NCBI GenBank assembly: GCA_026119855.1
Contig: JAOWBW010001124.1
Coordinates: 124,001-188,000 of the forward strand
Reading direction: 5' to 3'
Source: Campanula takesimana
Lineage: Eukaryota > Streptophyta > Magnoliopsida > Asterales > Campanulaceae
Length of the DNA stretch: 64,000 bases
The position numbers and the translations under genes are program-made. Each line of letters opens with the position of its first letter. The first letter of the stretch is position 1. A model generated the notes under the pieces. That model ran no database searches, was not told the origin of the DNA, and saw only the letters and a program-made list of their open reading frames with translations. Positions 11,552 to 23,256 of this stretch are shown one piece after another.

Positions 11552-13206
11552 ATGGGAAAAGCAAAATGGTCCAAGTCTATGGATGTAGTTGTCCCCAGTC
11601 CGTCGAGTCAAAACAAAAGCGTAGAGTCTGACAATTTCATATGCGAGGCCTTGCTAGCCAATCCTGATAGTGAAGTTTGCGTCTTTAACAATGCCCAACT
11701 TGATCTTTTCAAAAATCATCAATGTCTGCCGAAGTCCTCTATTTTTCGTCCCTTTGATGTCTCCTTGAAAATTGATTTTGTGTCTCCCCAATGGGTAGCT
11801 TTCTATGAGTATCCTTTCACCTTAGGGTTTACTTACCATTTTCCCCAACTCGTGTCTGATTTCTTTCAAAAGACTCAATTAACATATGCTCAACTAATGC
11901 CCATGGTGTGGCAAGTTTTTTCTTGTGTCTTGAGAGTGAATAAAGAGCACAATTTAGGAATAGGTTTTAGTGAACTAGCCTTGGTATATGACTTACAATC
12001 ATTTGGTTCCAAGCGATACTTGTTGAAAACGAAGACTGGGGTTGACTCGTTTTTGAAAGTTTATGTGAATGATCGAGGAAGGGTCGATACTTTTTTGTTG
12101 ATAGGAACTCTTTAGGCTGCGATGATAGTATCCTGTGGAGATGGAACAGGGGAGGTATACACCTGACTTTTGAATTTATTATTGGATTCTTAACTGAATT
12201 TGTAATTTCCTTGTCTTTGTGTTTGCAGATATCAAGTGGGGAGATTTATTTCCACCAACAGAAGGCTCTAAAAAGAAGTTGGAGACTCTTAGAGGGCTCT
12301 CTGTAGAGGATAGAACCTTTAAGGTTCCTGAAATTGGAGCTTTCCGCCTTTCCAGCCAGAAGTTATCTTCTCACAAGATGTCAACGGGTACGATTCTTAG
12401 CTTGATATTTTTGTTTCTTATTTCTTTATTTTTGAAATACTGAACTCCTTTTCTTCTTTGAACAGTTTCAAAGTCCACTCAAGGATTTTCTTTAAAAGAT
12501 TTGGAAACTTTTGTTGGGATGAGCTCTGTCAACAAACCACCGGTCAAACCTAAGGTTGAGGTCACGACGTCTGTTGGGTCCAGGTTGAAGAAGAGGAAAA
12601 ATTAAGAAAAAGAAGTTGTAGAGGTCGGAGCTTTTGAGGACATGGAGGTGGAAGATATCAGAAAAAAGATTCTTTGCGGTTGCATCCGATGTAAGTTCTC
12701 CATGCTTTCCTATTAATTTAAAATGTTAAGGTTTAAAGATACTGACCAAATTTAATTGTACAGGCCTTTGGAGCTATGGAGTCCAAACTCATCACTTTGG
12801 ATGAGGTGAACAACAAGCTGCTGATGGTCTCGCTGCAATTTAAAAAGCATGTGCACCTGGAGAAAGAAGAAATGCAGGAAGATTGAAATGTTAGAGAAAA
12901 AAAATTAAAAGTTTGAATGATGAGGTATCTAGCCTTATGAAGGGGATGCCTTCCATTCAGGATGTCCATATGCAGGAGACAGAGGACTTGAAGGGTGCAC
13001 TAATGAAGTCTGCAACTATTAGGATGGTGGAAGTCAAGATCCAGATGATGGAGGATCTCTTGAGTGGGAAGCATTCTGAATGGGACATAGAGCAGCAGCG
13101 CGCCATCTTGAAGGGTCTTACTGGGGAAGTAGGTGAAGTGTCGTCGGCTCCCAAGGATGACGAGAAGAAGGAAGATGAAGCACCACCAGCGGCGGAAGCC
13201 AACTGA
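11552..13206 (+). pseudogene. Antisense extra gene (aORF type) of the Tat element, four exons, broken
   Basis: A spliced gene opposite to gag-pol, next to the 3' LTR. Exons by splice sites: 11552-12154, 12229-12387, 12466-12690, 12764-13206. Exon 1 encodes ~187 residues with no domain I can name (MGKAKWSKSMDVVV start; YPFTLGFTYHFPQLVSDFF inside), exons 2-3 a hydrophilic linker (KWGDLFPP, KPKVEVTTS), exon 4 a coiled-coil-like stretch (LNDEVSSLMKGMPSIQD) and an acidic end (DDEKKEDEAPP). It is damaged: TAG at 12113, TAA near 12604 with a frame change, TGA near 12885. A TATA-like TTAATAAAG at 11442 precedes a pyrimidine-rich leader, so it may have had its own promoter. Antisense extra genes at this place are known from the Tat lineage; their function is unknown. 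Confidence 0.65.
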
Positions 13207-14232
13207 ATCGATTTTAAGTTTTCATTTCTGAACATGGTTTTTATGGGCTGTGTCCCGAGATAGTTATAACTAAACAATTTGTGGTTTTTATTTGAATTTG
13301 GTGATGAGGACCGAAAACAATTTGCTTTTTCAAAGTGTGCGGTTGGTTCCACACTTTTAGGTTTTTCTGGACGAAACTTGGGTAAGTAACTGGTAGGTTT
13401 TGATGAATGAAATAGAATGGGTTTTAGGTACTTCTTCTATGTTGCTTTCTTGCGTAGGATGTTTAAATCCTTTGAATAACTTTGGTTGACATGTTATGTC
13501 AATGAACTTTTTGTCCTTAGATAACACGTTAATGTTATAACCAATTGATTATGACTTTAGATTAGTATTTGACTAAGTGGAAATGGGGGGGGGGGGCGTA
13601 CATATAAACATACGTGCCTATTCCACACCTTAGTCAACACTAATGTCGTGCGCTCCAGGTGAAGGTGTATAAACCTTAATAGAGACGAAAGAAAGTAATT
13701 TCTTTAAACCTTTGAAGGGATTCAGATACCTTAGACTTAGGATGAGATGGCCAATCTCAAAATTGTTGTCTTTATTGAATTTCCAAAATTTTAGTACAAA
13801 GTGTTAATATTTTGCAAAACAATAAGACGTTAGTAATTAATGATAATTCAAGTGATATCATCTTCATTGGAAAACTTATGCAAAAATTTGGGGGAAGCGT
13901 AATTTGTTCAAAGAATGAAAATTATTCATAAAATAAAGGTAGATTCATACCTGAGCTCTATTAAATTTCATCTTCTAAGAAGATATCAACATCTTGATCG
14001 TCTTATTATCTTGATCACGCATATTGATTGTCTTGACCTAAAAAGATTTCCTATGTTTCCGTACAAGACAGAAAACATGTTAGAGATGGGTGTTAGCTTA
14101 GCTAACACCCTCCGATGCTTAAGTCAGTAATGGTTCAAAAAATATAATCAAACTTTAAAAGGACACAAAATAAATAAATAAAGCAAGATAAATTCATACC
14201 TGATTTCTTGAATTAAATGAACATATTATGAT
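13207..14232. other. Untranslated interior of the Tat element between convergent genes
   Basis: Holds no gene. It contains a G run at 13586-13596 and, at 14088-14110, an 11-bp perfect inverted repeat with a 1-base centre (GGGTGTTAGCT/AGCTAACACCC). Confidence 0.6.
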
Positions 14233-16255
14233 TTACATAAAGTATGCTTTAAGGTGGATTGCATTCCAACTTCTTGAGATCCTGACGCCGTCTGGAGTAG
14301 AAAGCTAATATGAGCCTTTTCCTGCTTCTGAATCTACCAAGTATGGACCTTCCCATTTTGGAGCCAATTTTCCAGCATTGAGTTCTTTTGTGTTTTGAAA
14401 AACCTTGCGTAATACCAAATCACCAACTTGAAATTTCCTTAGCCTGACATTCTTGTTGTATGACCGCACAATACTCTGCTGATATAATGCCATCCTGATT
14501 TTAGCTAGGTCCCTTAACTCGTCAATGGTGTCCAGATCGTGAGCTAGGATGGCGTCGTTCTGTTCTGATGTCAGCAACCCATATCTTGCTGTAGGGACGA
14601 TAAATTTTGCAGGGATGACAACTTCTGCTCCAAATACCAAGGAATATGGTGTCTGACCTGTTGCATTCTTGGGTGTAGTCCTATCCGCCCATAAGACGAA
14701 TGAAAGTTCCTCGGTCCATCGTCCCTTCTTCTGATATAGCCTCTTCTTTAGGTTGTTGATTATGATCTTGTTGCTTGATTATGCTTGTCCATTAGCTTGA
14801 GGATGTACAGGAGAAGATGTCACTATCTTGACTCCCCAGCTGGTTAGGAAGTCCGTCGTCTTCTTACTGATGAACTGGGAGCCGTTATCGCAAATTATCT
14901 CTGAAGGAATGCCAAATCTGCTGAAGATGTTTTTCTTAATGAAGGAGATGACTTCCTTATCGTGGACTTGGACGTACGCCTCTGCTTCTACCCACTTGGA
15001 AAAGTAATCTCTTATTGCTAGCATGAATACCTTTCCTCCTGGTGCTCTGGGAAGTTTACCCACAATGTCCATACCCCATGTCATAAATGGCCAAGGGGAA
15101 AGAACAGGATGAAGTAATTCTGCTGGTTGGTGCAGGATGTCGCCATGTTTCTAACACGAATCACATTTCTTGGCATAGTTTGAGGCATCTTGACGCATTG
15201 TTGGCCAAAAGTACCCCGTTCTTAGAACTTTGGTATATAATCTTATGCCCCCAGAATTATTTCCACATATACCTTCATGCAGTTCCTTAAGAACTTCTTT
15301 AGCTTTGTTGTGTTCTAGACATCTCAAATATGAATTTGCAAAAGTTTTCTTGAACAACACATTATCTATTAACAGATATCTTGAGTTCCTTACCATGAAT
15401 GCTCTAGCACTCTTCTCATCAGTTGGGATGGTGCCATCTTGAAGGTACTTGATGATGGGAGTAGTCCATGAAGTCTGACTGGTTTGATCCCCTTGGGCGT
15501 TGTCATCTATTACAATGTCGTCATCTATGGTGAAGAGATCTAACTTTTCTACAGCAGGGATGTTGACATGAATGATTGGTATATTGGTTTGAGAGGCACT
15601 TTTGAAGGCTGATCCTAGGTTAGCAAGGGCATCTGCTTGAAAATTCTCCTCTCTAGGTACCTGTTCTAAGGAAAAACTTTGGAATTTGCTTGCTAGGATC
15701 TTCACGATCCCTAGATATGATGTCATCTTGGCATTCTTAGCTGCATAGGAACCATTTAAATGATTAACCAATAATAATGAATCACTGTGTAACTGAATTG
15801 CCTTGACGTTCAGATCTATGGCGACGGTTAATCCCGTTATCAGAGCCTCGTATTCTGCTTCGTTGTTAGTGGCTTTGAAATCACAGCTTATGGCTTGGGG
15901 TATGATGTCCCCTTGTGGTGACTTTAGGACAATCCCTAGACCTGTTCCTCTCATGTTGGATGCTCCATCTGTAAATAATGTCCACGTGAGGGGGATGTCG
16001 TCATCTTGAAGCTGTTGGACCTCAAGTTCTACCTCTGACTGCATACTTGGACTGAAGTCTGCCACAAAGTCTGCAAGTGCCTGTGATTTTATTGTTGTTC
16101 TTGACTCATATCTGATATCATACGTGCTCAGCTGGACGGACCATTTTTCCATCCTTCCAAACATTTCTGGCTTTCTCATAACATTCTTAATTGGATAATT
16201 AGTACGAATATAGATAACATGAACGTTTAAAATGGGGTGACTTTTCCAGTTTATT
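14233..16255 (-). pseudogene. Tat pol remnant: RT end, RNase H, integrase
   Basis: One minus-strand frame with three in-frame stops: TAG at 15153-15151 (follows KKCDSC), TAA at 14781-14779 (follows ANGQA), TAG at 14307-14305 (follows GKGSY); natural end at 14233. In order: RT connection (YIRTNYPIKNVMRKPEMFGRM), RNase H (FTDGASNMRGTGLGIVL, NNEAEYEALITGL, HSDSLLLVNHLNG), integrase zinc region (LHEGICGN, CDSC), integrase core (MDIVGKLPRAPGG, DNGSQF, ANGQA), C-terminal domain (VGDLVLRKVFQNT, WEGPYLV). Protease and the RT catalytic region are absent; the frame is lost near 16255 where the foreign block begins. Confidence 0.85.
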
Positions 16256-16264
16256 TGTATTGTA

Positions 16265-17480
16265 TACAAACATGCATAACAACATCCCTATGCCTTTGAT
16301 CATTAGATTAGACACCAAAACAAGTGATTTGGGTATGATCAAGGCAATTATTGGGGAAAGAAAGACACAAGTTGATGAACATGGCTTTGAGCCAAGACAA
16401 CCATTTGGATGGTTAAAGATAGGGACTTTAACGTCCAAATGGATGATTCATCCAAAATAAACCTTTGGGACAACCAAAATCAATATTTGAATGGATAAAG
16501 ATTGAGTCTTTATCATCCAAAGGTGACATTATTAAGGTTAAATCAAAGTTTGGATGGTAAAGATTGAAACTTTACCACACAAACATGATCATTATGGTAA
16601 TAAATGACAAACATAATATAAATGTACAAGGGCTCTCTCCATATGTACAATGGATCACCAAGCTAAAAGTAAAGACATAAAAGTAAATACATAAATGTAA
16701 ATGACATAAAGTAAATGGCATAAACATAACAAGCCATGATCATCCTTTGGTTTGTAACCTTTAATCACACATAAAGCATGAGGGCACCATGGAATCATCT
16801 CATGACTTGGTTCCAATTTATAATATTACATGAATGTAACGACTTGGAATGAAATAATTAATAATGCAAGTAGATAATGGCATAAACAAGATAAATAGAA
16901 GAGATGAAGAGGAGATAGGGAGAAGGAGGCCTCACCAATTTTGGGTTTCTAGCCTATCTTCCTCTCTTTCACTCAAGTGTTTGTGTTTCTGTTGTGATTC
17001 CACTAGAGTTTCAGTATCTAAAACTATTTTCTCCCCCTAAAATGATCAGCAAGGGCCTTAATTTATAGGGACTGATGGCACCTAAACCATCCGTACGGAT
17101 GGGGCTCTCTCGTGGCCAAACCATCCGTACGGTTCTCTCTGGCGAGCTTCTGGATTTTTCCAATTTTAATCCAGAACAGTCCTAAGGTTTTTGGTTTGTC
17201 CTAGTGAGGTTCTAGTCTATCAAGTCTATCTTTAAACAGTACCAAGAGTTCCTCTAAGTTGGTTTCAGTTCAGATTAGGGTACTTACAGAGCCCCTTGGT
17301 AACGTTGCTTTAGGAAAGCAGGGTTGTCGATAAAAAAACATCCTAATCTGCCTATGATGGGAGGACGGTTTGACCGATTTGGTTAAAGGGCTGGACCTAG
17401 GGGTATAGGATTCTTATGTATCCCGTTTGTGGGGAATCAAGACAAACGTAGTTCAAGAGAAAGTAGTTTTTTTTGGGACA
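16265..17480. other. LTR-like sequence of uncertain origin
   Basis: No gene. At 17040-17070 the minus strand has TCCCTATAAATTAAGG, a TATA-like site followed by a leader-like stretch, as in an LTR promoter on the minus strand. It contains the perfect 16-bp palindrome CCATCCGTACGGATGG at 17087-17102 and a partial second copy at 17121-17132. Confidence 0.35.
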
Positions 17481-17529
17481 CGAGAGCTGTTTAGCGGGAG
17501 CTCACCCGGAAAAGGGGACATCTTTCATC

Positions 17530-18048
17530 TTCTTTGGGACACGAAAGCTGTTTAGCGTGAGCTTACCCAGAAAGGGGGACATCTTTCGTCCTCTCCTAAG
17601 ATGCGGATTTGGGTAGGTGGATATCTTTCATCCTATCCTAAGACCTAGGTGGATATCTTTAATCCTCTCCTAGAAATGCTTGGTAGGTGGATATCTTTCA
17701 TCTTCTTTGGGACACGAAAGCTGTTTAGCAGGAGCTTACCCGGAAAGGGGGACATCTTTCGTCCTCTCCTAAGATGCGGCTTTGGGTAGGTAGATATCTT
17801 TCATCCTCTCCTAAGACCTAGGTGGATATCTTTCATCCTCTCCTAGAAATGCTTGGTAGGTGGATATCTTTCATCTTCTTTGGGACACGTAAGCTGTTTA
17901 GCGGGAGCTTACCCGGAAAGGGGGACATCTTTCATCCTCTCCTAAGATGCGGCTTTGGGTAGGTGGATATCTTTCATCCTCTCCTAAGACCTAGGTGGAT
18001 ATCTTTCATCCTTTCCTAGAAATGCTTGGTAGGTGGATATCTTTCATC
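17530..18048 (+). repeat. 173-bp tandem repeats
   Basis: Units begin TTCTTTGGGACACG at 17530, 17703 and 17876, a period of 173 bp. Each contains CTGTTTAGCG, GGGGGACATCTTTC, CTAAGATGCGG and several copies of GTGGATATCTTTCATC. A further partial unit lies at 17480. Confidence 0.9.
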
Positions 18049-18065
18049 CTCTCCTAGAAATGCTT

Positions 18066-18230
18066 GGGTCTTACACCCAGTTAGGACTGCCGGGAATTTT
18101 CAAAGAATGGGCTTACGTCACGTTTGGACCGCCGGGAAAATTTGGTCAACAATGGGATTACGTCACGTTTGGACCGCCGGGAGAATTTCAACTAAAAAGC
18201 AACGGGCTTACGTCACATTGTGACCGCCTT
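18066..18230 (+). promoter_or_regulatory. Four ~46-bp repeats, three with a TGACGTAA site
   Basis: Each unit has the form TTACGTCAC...TTTGGACCGCCGGGA. The CTTACGTCAC cores lie at 18112-18121 and 18207-18216, ATTACGTCAC at 18157-18166; the first unit (from 18067) is degenerate. The reverse strand reads GTGACGTAA, an ACGT-core/TGACG site type bound by plant bZIP (TGA/CREB-like) factors. The array sits just upstream of the leader of the Athila-like gene, so a promoter role is plausible but inferred. Confidence 0.5.
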
Positions 18231-18651
18231 TCTATCTCTAAACCCTAAACCCCAATTTCACCAAATTGCTTCGAATTACCCCATTCTTTCACCATAAATC
18301 ACCCTCTCAACCTTTCATACGACCCAACCCACCACCATTGACCATTAATTCTGAGTTTCAAAGCAAAATTCATGAACCCTAATTTTTCAATTTTTGGGGC
18401 TTTTTGATTCTTCTCTTTTGGAGCAATTTTGGAGGGACAAGGGTAGTTTCTGGGTACTAATAGAGCATTGGAAGGTAATAATTCTCATATTCCTTCGAAT
18501 TTTAATTTGTAGATTGTTGAGTGGTGGCTATTTTGGGATTGTTGAAGGGATTTTATTGTGTTGATTTGGTTGATTGAGTGTGTGTATTGTTAATTATTGT
18601 TGATTGGTGAGTGATTGTGAGCGTTGTTGTGGGTAATTGAATTTGACAATT

Positions 18652-20131
18652 ATGAGGAAGAAGAAGGGTGGAGAAGGTAGTGGTGAGAGTAGTAAAGCCC
18701 CCAAAAAGGCTAAGCAAAGTGTGCTTCTTCCAAATCCTATTGAGGGGGATAACTTTATGGGTTTAAAAAGGTTGAATGAATCACAAAAAAATAAATGGAG
18801 GTCCTTGGATAAGCATAATCGAAAGATGCAAACAACAAAATTTTTAGATGCGGGTGGTTTGAATTTGTTGGGTTGGAAATATTAGTACGAAAACTTATGA
18901 GGCAGACGGGCCATGAGCTGTTTTTGGGTAAGCAAGCGGCAGTGTATAAGCATTACACGCTTGAATTTCTATCTACTTTTGAGCGAGTAGAAGTAAAGGG
19001 TGTGCCCAGTGTTAAGTTCCACCTTAATGACCAAGTTAAAACTTTGTCATATGGTGAAGTTAGGAGGATATTTGGGGTGGCAGAACCAGTGAAACAATTT
19101 GAGGAGAATGAACAAATGGCATCTCAATTCTTTTATGGGTTGATGGCAAGTTCTTTGCCAAGTTAGATAATGTCGCCACCAACCTTACTCATCCTGCTTG
19201 GCGACTGTTTTATAGGGTCCTGTCGATGACACTTCTGGGGAAAGGTGAGCCGGCCCAACTGAATCATCTGGATGTGGCGTTATTGAAGACAGCAATGCCA
19301 AATTCCCCTATCCTTTCAGATTGGGTTGACATGTTTTTCATTCGATGTGCAGCGTGTGTGGGCCGAGGGTGTGGTAATATCTCGATGGGGGGTATGATCA
19401 CTTTACTAGTAGAGAACTTTGTCCAGAATCACCCCGATGTGGTAGAGAAGGTTGGTGGCCCGTCCGTCTATGGCTTTGATTACTTGGCCTGGTATGATGA
19501 TTTCAGCTGTTGTGGCTCTTATCTGAAATTTCATTATGAGGATGGCCGTACGGTGTTGTGTAAGCCATGGGTTAGATTCCCATCGGGTCCTATACCTAGA
19601 GATTGGAGGATGCCGGGTGTGGATGACGTCGGGAGTAGATGGTGGGTGCAGAATGCGAATGATGGTGTTAATGATGATGAGGAAAAGGAGGAGCAGGATG
19701 ATGATGATGAGGAGATGCAGGAGATGCCGCAGCAGCAGGGCGGTTCTGATGCTTTTTGGGACTGGTCACAAATGCGGTCCTTCTTAGAGGGCCAACACCA
19801 GGAGATGCTATCTATTGTGCAGTCCCGGCACACATATGAGGATCAGATGCATCAGAATAGGTATGCCTTTGAGGATAGGCACTGGGAGGAGCTTGTAGAT
19901 AGAATAGATGGGGTTGAGGACCAACATGCTACTATGGCTCGGAGACATCAACAGATGGAGTCATGGATGATGCAGCAGCAGGGGCCTCTGCAGTATGTAC
20001 CAGTGGAGGATGAGTACTACGCCATGATGGCATCCCGGGTAGAGGCTCGGGAACAGAGTCGTTCATCCAGATGGACTCATCATCAGGGAGAGGGCTCCAG
20101 TTCACAGTCTCAGGCCCCACCACAGCCCTAG
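18652..20131 (+). pseudogene. Athila-type ORF1 (gag-like) protein, two frameshifts
   Basis: Recognised from the Athila ORF1 arrangement: basic start (MRKKKGGEGSGESSK), then the globular part with GHELFLGKQAAVYKHYTLEFL, VKFHLNDQVKTLSYGEVRRI, THPAWRLFYRVLSMTLLG and HLDVALLKTAMPN, then an acidic and Gln/Met-rich tail (EEKEEQDDDDEEMQ). Frames change near 18875 and near 19150, so the gene is broken. It encodes the capsid-like protein of Athila elements. No protease, RT or integrase follows, so the element is non-autonomous. Confidence 0.75.
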
Positions 20132-20921
20132 TATCCGCAGCAGCCTCAGTATTACTCCCAGGCCCACTGGTAGTGGCAGTGGCCATAGTGAGGTACCCCT
20201 TTTCCTTACGCTTTTACTGTCCTATATTATACTGTTTCCACACATTGAGGACACTGTGTAGTTTAAGCGTGGGGGAGGGTTTGTATTATGTATAGTACGC
20301 ATTTTATTTTATTTTCTTATTTAAAAAAAAAGAGAGAGAGGCTAAGTGAAAACCCGAAAGGGCGCTTAGGCAAAAGGTGAGGTTTTGAGGTGTTTTATTA
20401 TGCATTCACCGGTGTTGGCATCAAAAGGGGGGTTTGGATTCTGGGGTTGGGTTATTTTTGATGTTGGAGGCTCGGTTAGTGGAGATTAGGTTAGAAAATC
20501 CTCATTCTTTTCTTGGAGTTATAAGGGGGAGTAGGTGCTAAATACGAGGTGAGTTTTACGCGGGACCACTACCCGGCCAAAAACTTATTTTTATGAGGGA
20601 GACTTGTAGTGTGAGACTAGCGTAGGGGAAACTTAGGATATGTTTAGTTCCCCGTTGCTTTTATGAGTGGGCCTTAGTCCGGATATGGTTTTTCACTATT
20701 TTGGAGTTTGTATCAGGCTAAGGCCATTGATATTTATTTGTTTTTGGTGTTAATGGGGATGGAGTTTCTTATACTCTGATATAGTTTGTTGATTTTGACT
20801 TGGAGGATTAGAGGAGATTAGGGGTCATTTTCTCCCATGCTATGCTTTATAGACCGGACTTTAGAGTGGGGTTAGGATGTTACTCAGGGATGAGTAACGG
20901 TCTAAGCATGGGGGAATTTGA
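20132..20921 (+). other. 3' untranslated interior of the Athila-like element
   Basis: No gene. It contains CACATTGAGGACACTGTGTA and TTTAAGCGTGGGGGAGG near 20238-20278, a motif pair I recognise after Athila ORF1 in plants, and ends in the polypurine tract before 20922. Confidence 0.5.
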
Positions 20922-22203
20922 TGTGGCGGATTTTGTATATATTTATTTCCCTTGTTTTCCTATGTAAAACACTATATTTTGATGTACTTAGACTAGTTTT
21001 GATGTATTTGGGGCTATATTTTATCATTTGGGCTTTATTGTACTCCGGGGGTATTTTAGATGTTTTACTTTGTATCCGGATGTAATCTTTTTAGTTGAAT
21101 TTCAAAGTGAAGTCCCAAGTGTCGAAGATAGTCAAAGTCAAGATCAAGTCAACGAGTTGGATTATGGATCGAGTCAACCTTGGAATTGAAGACAATTGAA
21201 GAAAAAGGCTGGAACCAGAATTTAGTCTGTGCACGAGTCGTGCAGATCAGCACGAGTCATGCACGACTGCTTTCCAGATACACGTGGCTTCTTCCCAGGA
21301 GTGACGGGATTTTATTTACTTATTCTATTTTTATTTATTGCTTTTTTTTATGAATTATTATTAGACTAGGGTATTAAAAACACTTTTAGGAGGAGAAAAA
21401 AGGATCACTTTTCACTTAGAAAATACAGCACGTACTCTTTCTTTTTTTCTCGAGAGAGCTTTTGTAACCCCTTTCATGGAGAACTGACTCCATAGGTTTG
21501 GATTGTGATCTTGAACCTAATCTAGTTTCAATTGAGGTAATTTTCTTATTCTTTTATTAATCTATTCATAATTTGCTTGTTCTGATTTTAGGTTAATAAT
21601 TAGGGTTTGTGGATTTGGCCAATTCACTAGTTCTTTTTATGAATCTTTGCTAGAATTCTCTGTTCTGTGCAAGAATTAGGGTTTTCACCGTAGCATCTTC
21701 ACGAATTGTGTATGTGCCATAGCAATTCGGGGAGTAGGCAAAATTAAGCGATTATCTAGTAAACATAGAAAGTGTTCTTGATCTTAGTCTCTTAAATTGG
21801 ATCAATTAATCTTTAGACCTTTTCTGTGCCAGTCTAGGTTTAATTTTAATTAGGGTTTATAGTGAGTGTGTCACTGCTATAGACTAAACTGTAAGAAGAG
21901 ACAGAGATTGAAATACATCTCGTGATCAAGTGAATAGGATTAATGGAGAAAAAGAAGTACCGATGAAATTGAAATAGAGGACGGGGATAGGGATCAATCT
22001 GGAGTGCTTTTAAATCATTGTTTTTATCATCTTAGTTTAATTTCCCGTCTAGGATTTAATTACAATCAAATCAACCCCCAATCTGGTCAAGTAACTGTTC
22101 GCAAATAATTACTATTCTTCGTGGATCGACCCTAACTTACCCTAATTACGTTATTAGGGCCGAGTTTAGGTCTAATTTAGTAGGCGTGCGACTAAGCCTA
22201 CCA
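20922..22203 (+). repeat. Right LTR of the Athila-like element
   Basis: Starts TGTGGCGGATTTTG after GCATGGGGGAATTTGA and ends GACTAAGCCTACCA where the Tat gag resumes. It contains GTGGATCGACCCTAAC near the end, common in gypsy LTR 3' regions, and two to three copies of GCACGAGTCRTGC at 21231-21270. No partner LTR is present in the window. Confidence 0.6.
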
Positions 22204-23201
22204 ACTCTATTGCAAGAAAATTGATTAGTAAACATATTTATAAGTTGAGCATAAGATTCAATAGATCCTAGAGGTTGGTTGATGAGCCATCTCAAAGCTG
22301 CACCCGTTAAGGTTGAACCGAAGCCCCTGCAAAGACAAGTTTCTTTAAACTGTAGTGGGATGTGAATCACGTCCATCTTCTCCTGGTACAAGGCAATATT
22401 CTCCAGCGGATCGGTAGTCCCGTCATATTGCTTCATGTGAGGAACAGTGAACTTTTTAGGTATCACCATGTTGGCAATGGCTGGAGCGAAACGGGATTCA
22501 TTGTAACATGTTGGAGAAGCTTGATGATAAGGCAACGTAACTCCTGGAACATTCATCACCATCTCCCTTAGCTCTTGTAGCTGTCTGTTCATTAAGTTTC
22601 CTGCATTTTGATTAGCGGAAATATGATGAATATTGAAATCAAATTGAGGGTTAGCACTCCCTGTTGGTCCTGATGTAGGCGTTATGAAAGCTGTAGAGTG
22701 AACGGTTTCTGGATTGGTTACCACGCTGTCAGTGTTTATTGCACTGCTCATTGGTATGAACCCCACTCGGTCAGTTAACATCCCTGAATCCCTATCGAAG
22801 CTTAACATCCTGGGTTGATTGGGTGTGAACATGTTGGACCACATGCTAGGGTTAACAGTAGGAAGGGTTGGTGACAGATTCTGACGTGATTCAGATGGAC
22901 CAGATAAGGTTGTAGAGACCTCACGTTGCAACCTGCTGATATTATTCATCATCATAGTGGTGGTATCAGTCTGCAGCATCACTTGTCGCCTCAACTCGCC
23001 CATCATGTTGGTTAGGTTGGAGGCGATATCTATCGGGATTTCTTGGGTAGCTCTAGCAGATGTTTCAACCAACGTTCGTGCAGGATTAGTGACAATGCTT
23101 GTGTTGTGAGTAGAAGTTTGAACTCCTGAGGTGATGGGAATGGGCTCAATTCGAGAACTCGTTCCAATTAAAGAAGCTGTAGTAGACATTCCTGTAGACA
23201 T
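22204..23201 (-). pseudogene. Tat gag, C-terminus cut off by the nested block
   Basis: From ATG at 23201 an open frame encodes a Thr/Ser/Met-rich N-terminal half and then the retrotransposon gag (capsid) domain: PHMKQYDGTTDPLENIALYQ, GAALRWLINQPLGSI, YAQLINMFTNQFSCNRV. After FSCNRV the frame runs into the Athila LTR and stops at 22146. It would form the particle capsid. The C-terminal capsid, any zinc knuckle and the protease are missing. Confidence 0.85.
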
Positions 23202-23235
23202 CTTAAAATCTTTTCCAGCTATTAAAAGACCACTT

Positions 23236-23256
23236 TTCCCACGGACGGCGCCAAAT
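23236..23256 (-). other. Primer-binding site of the Tat element
   Basis: Just inside the 5' LTR the minus strand reads TTTGGCGCCGTCCGTGGGAA. TGGCGCCG matches the 3' end of plant Asp-tRNA as I recall it; the following bases match less well, so the primer tRNA is uncertain. Confidence 0.65.

Larger units (their letters stand above)
16256..22203 (+). mobile_element. Nested truncated Athila-like Ty3/gypsy block
   Basis: Interrupts the host element between gag (ends after FSCNRV) and RT/RNase H. Contents in plus orientation: LTR-like sequence of unclear origin 16265-17480; tandem repeats 17530-18230; Athila ORF1-type gene 18652-20131; polypurine tract GCATGGGGGAATTTGA; LTR 20922-22203. No matching left LTR is seen and no duplication joins the two edges. 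Several kb of the host element are missing, so this is insertion plus deletion or recombination. The left edge is uncertain. Confidence 0.6.

Noticed and set aside
20922..22203. Complete Athila element with two LTRs
   Set aside because: I could not find a matching left LTR between 16,256 and 18,600, so only a truncated element is claimed.
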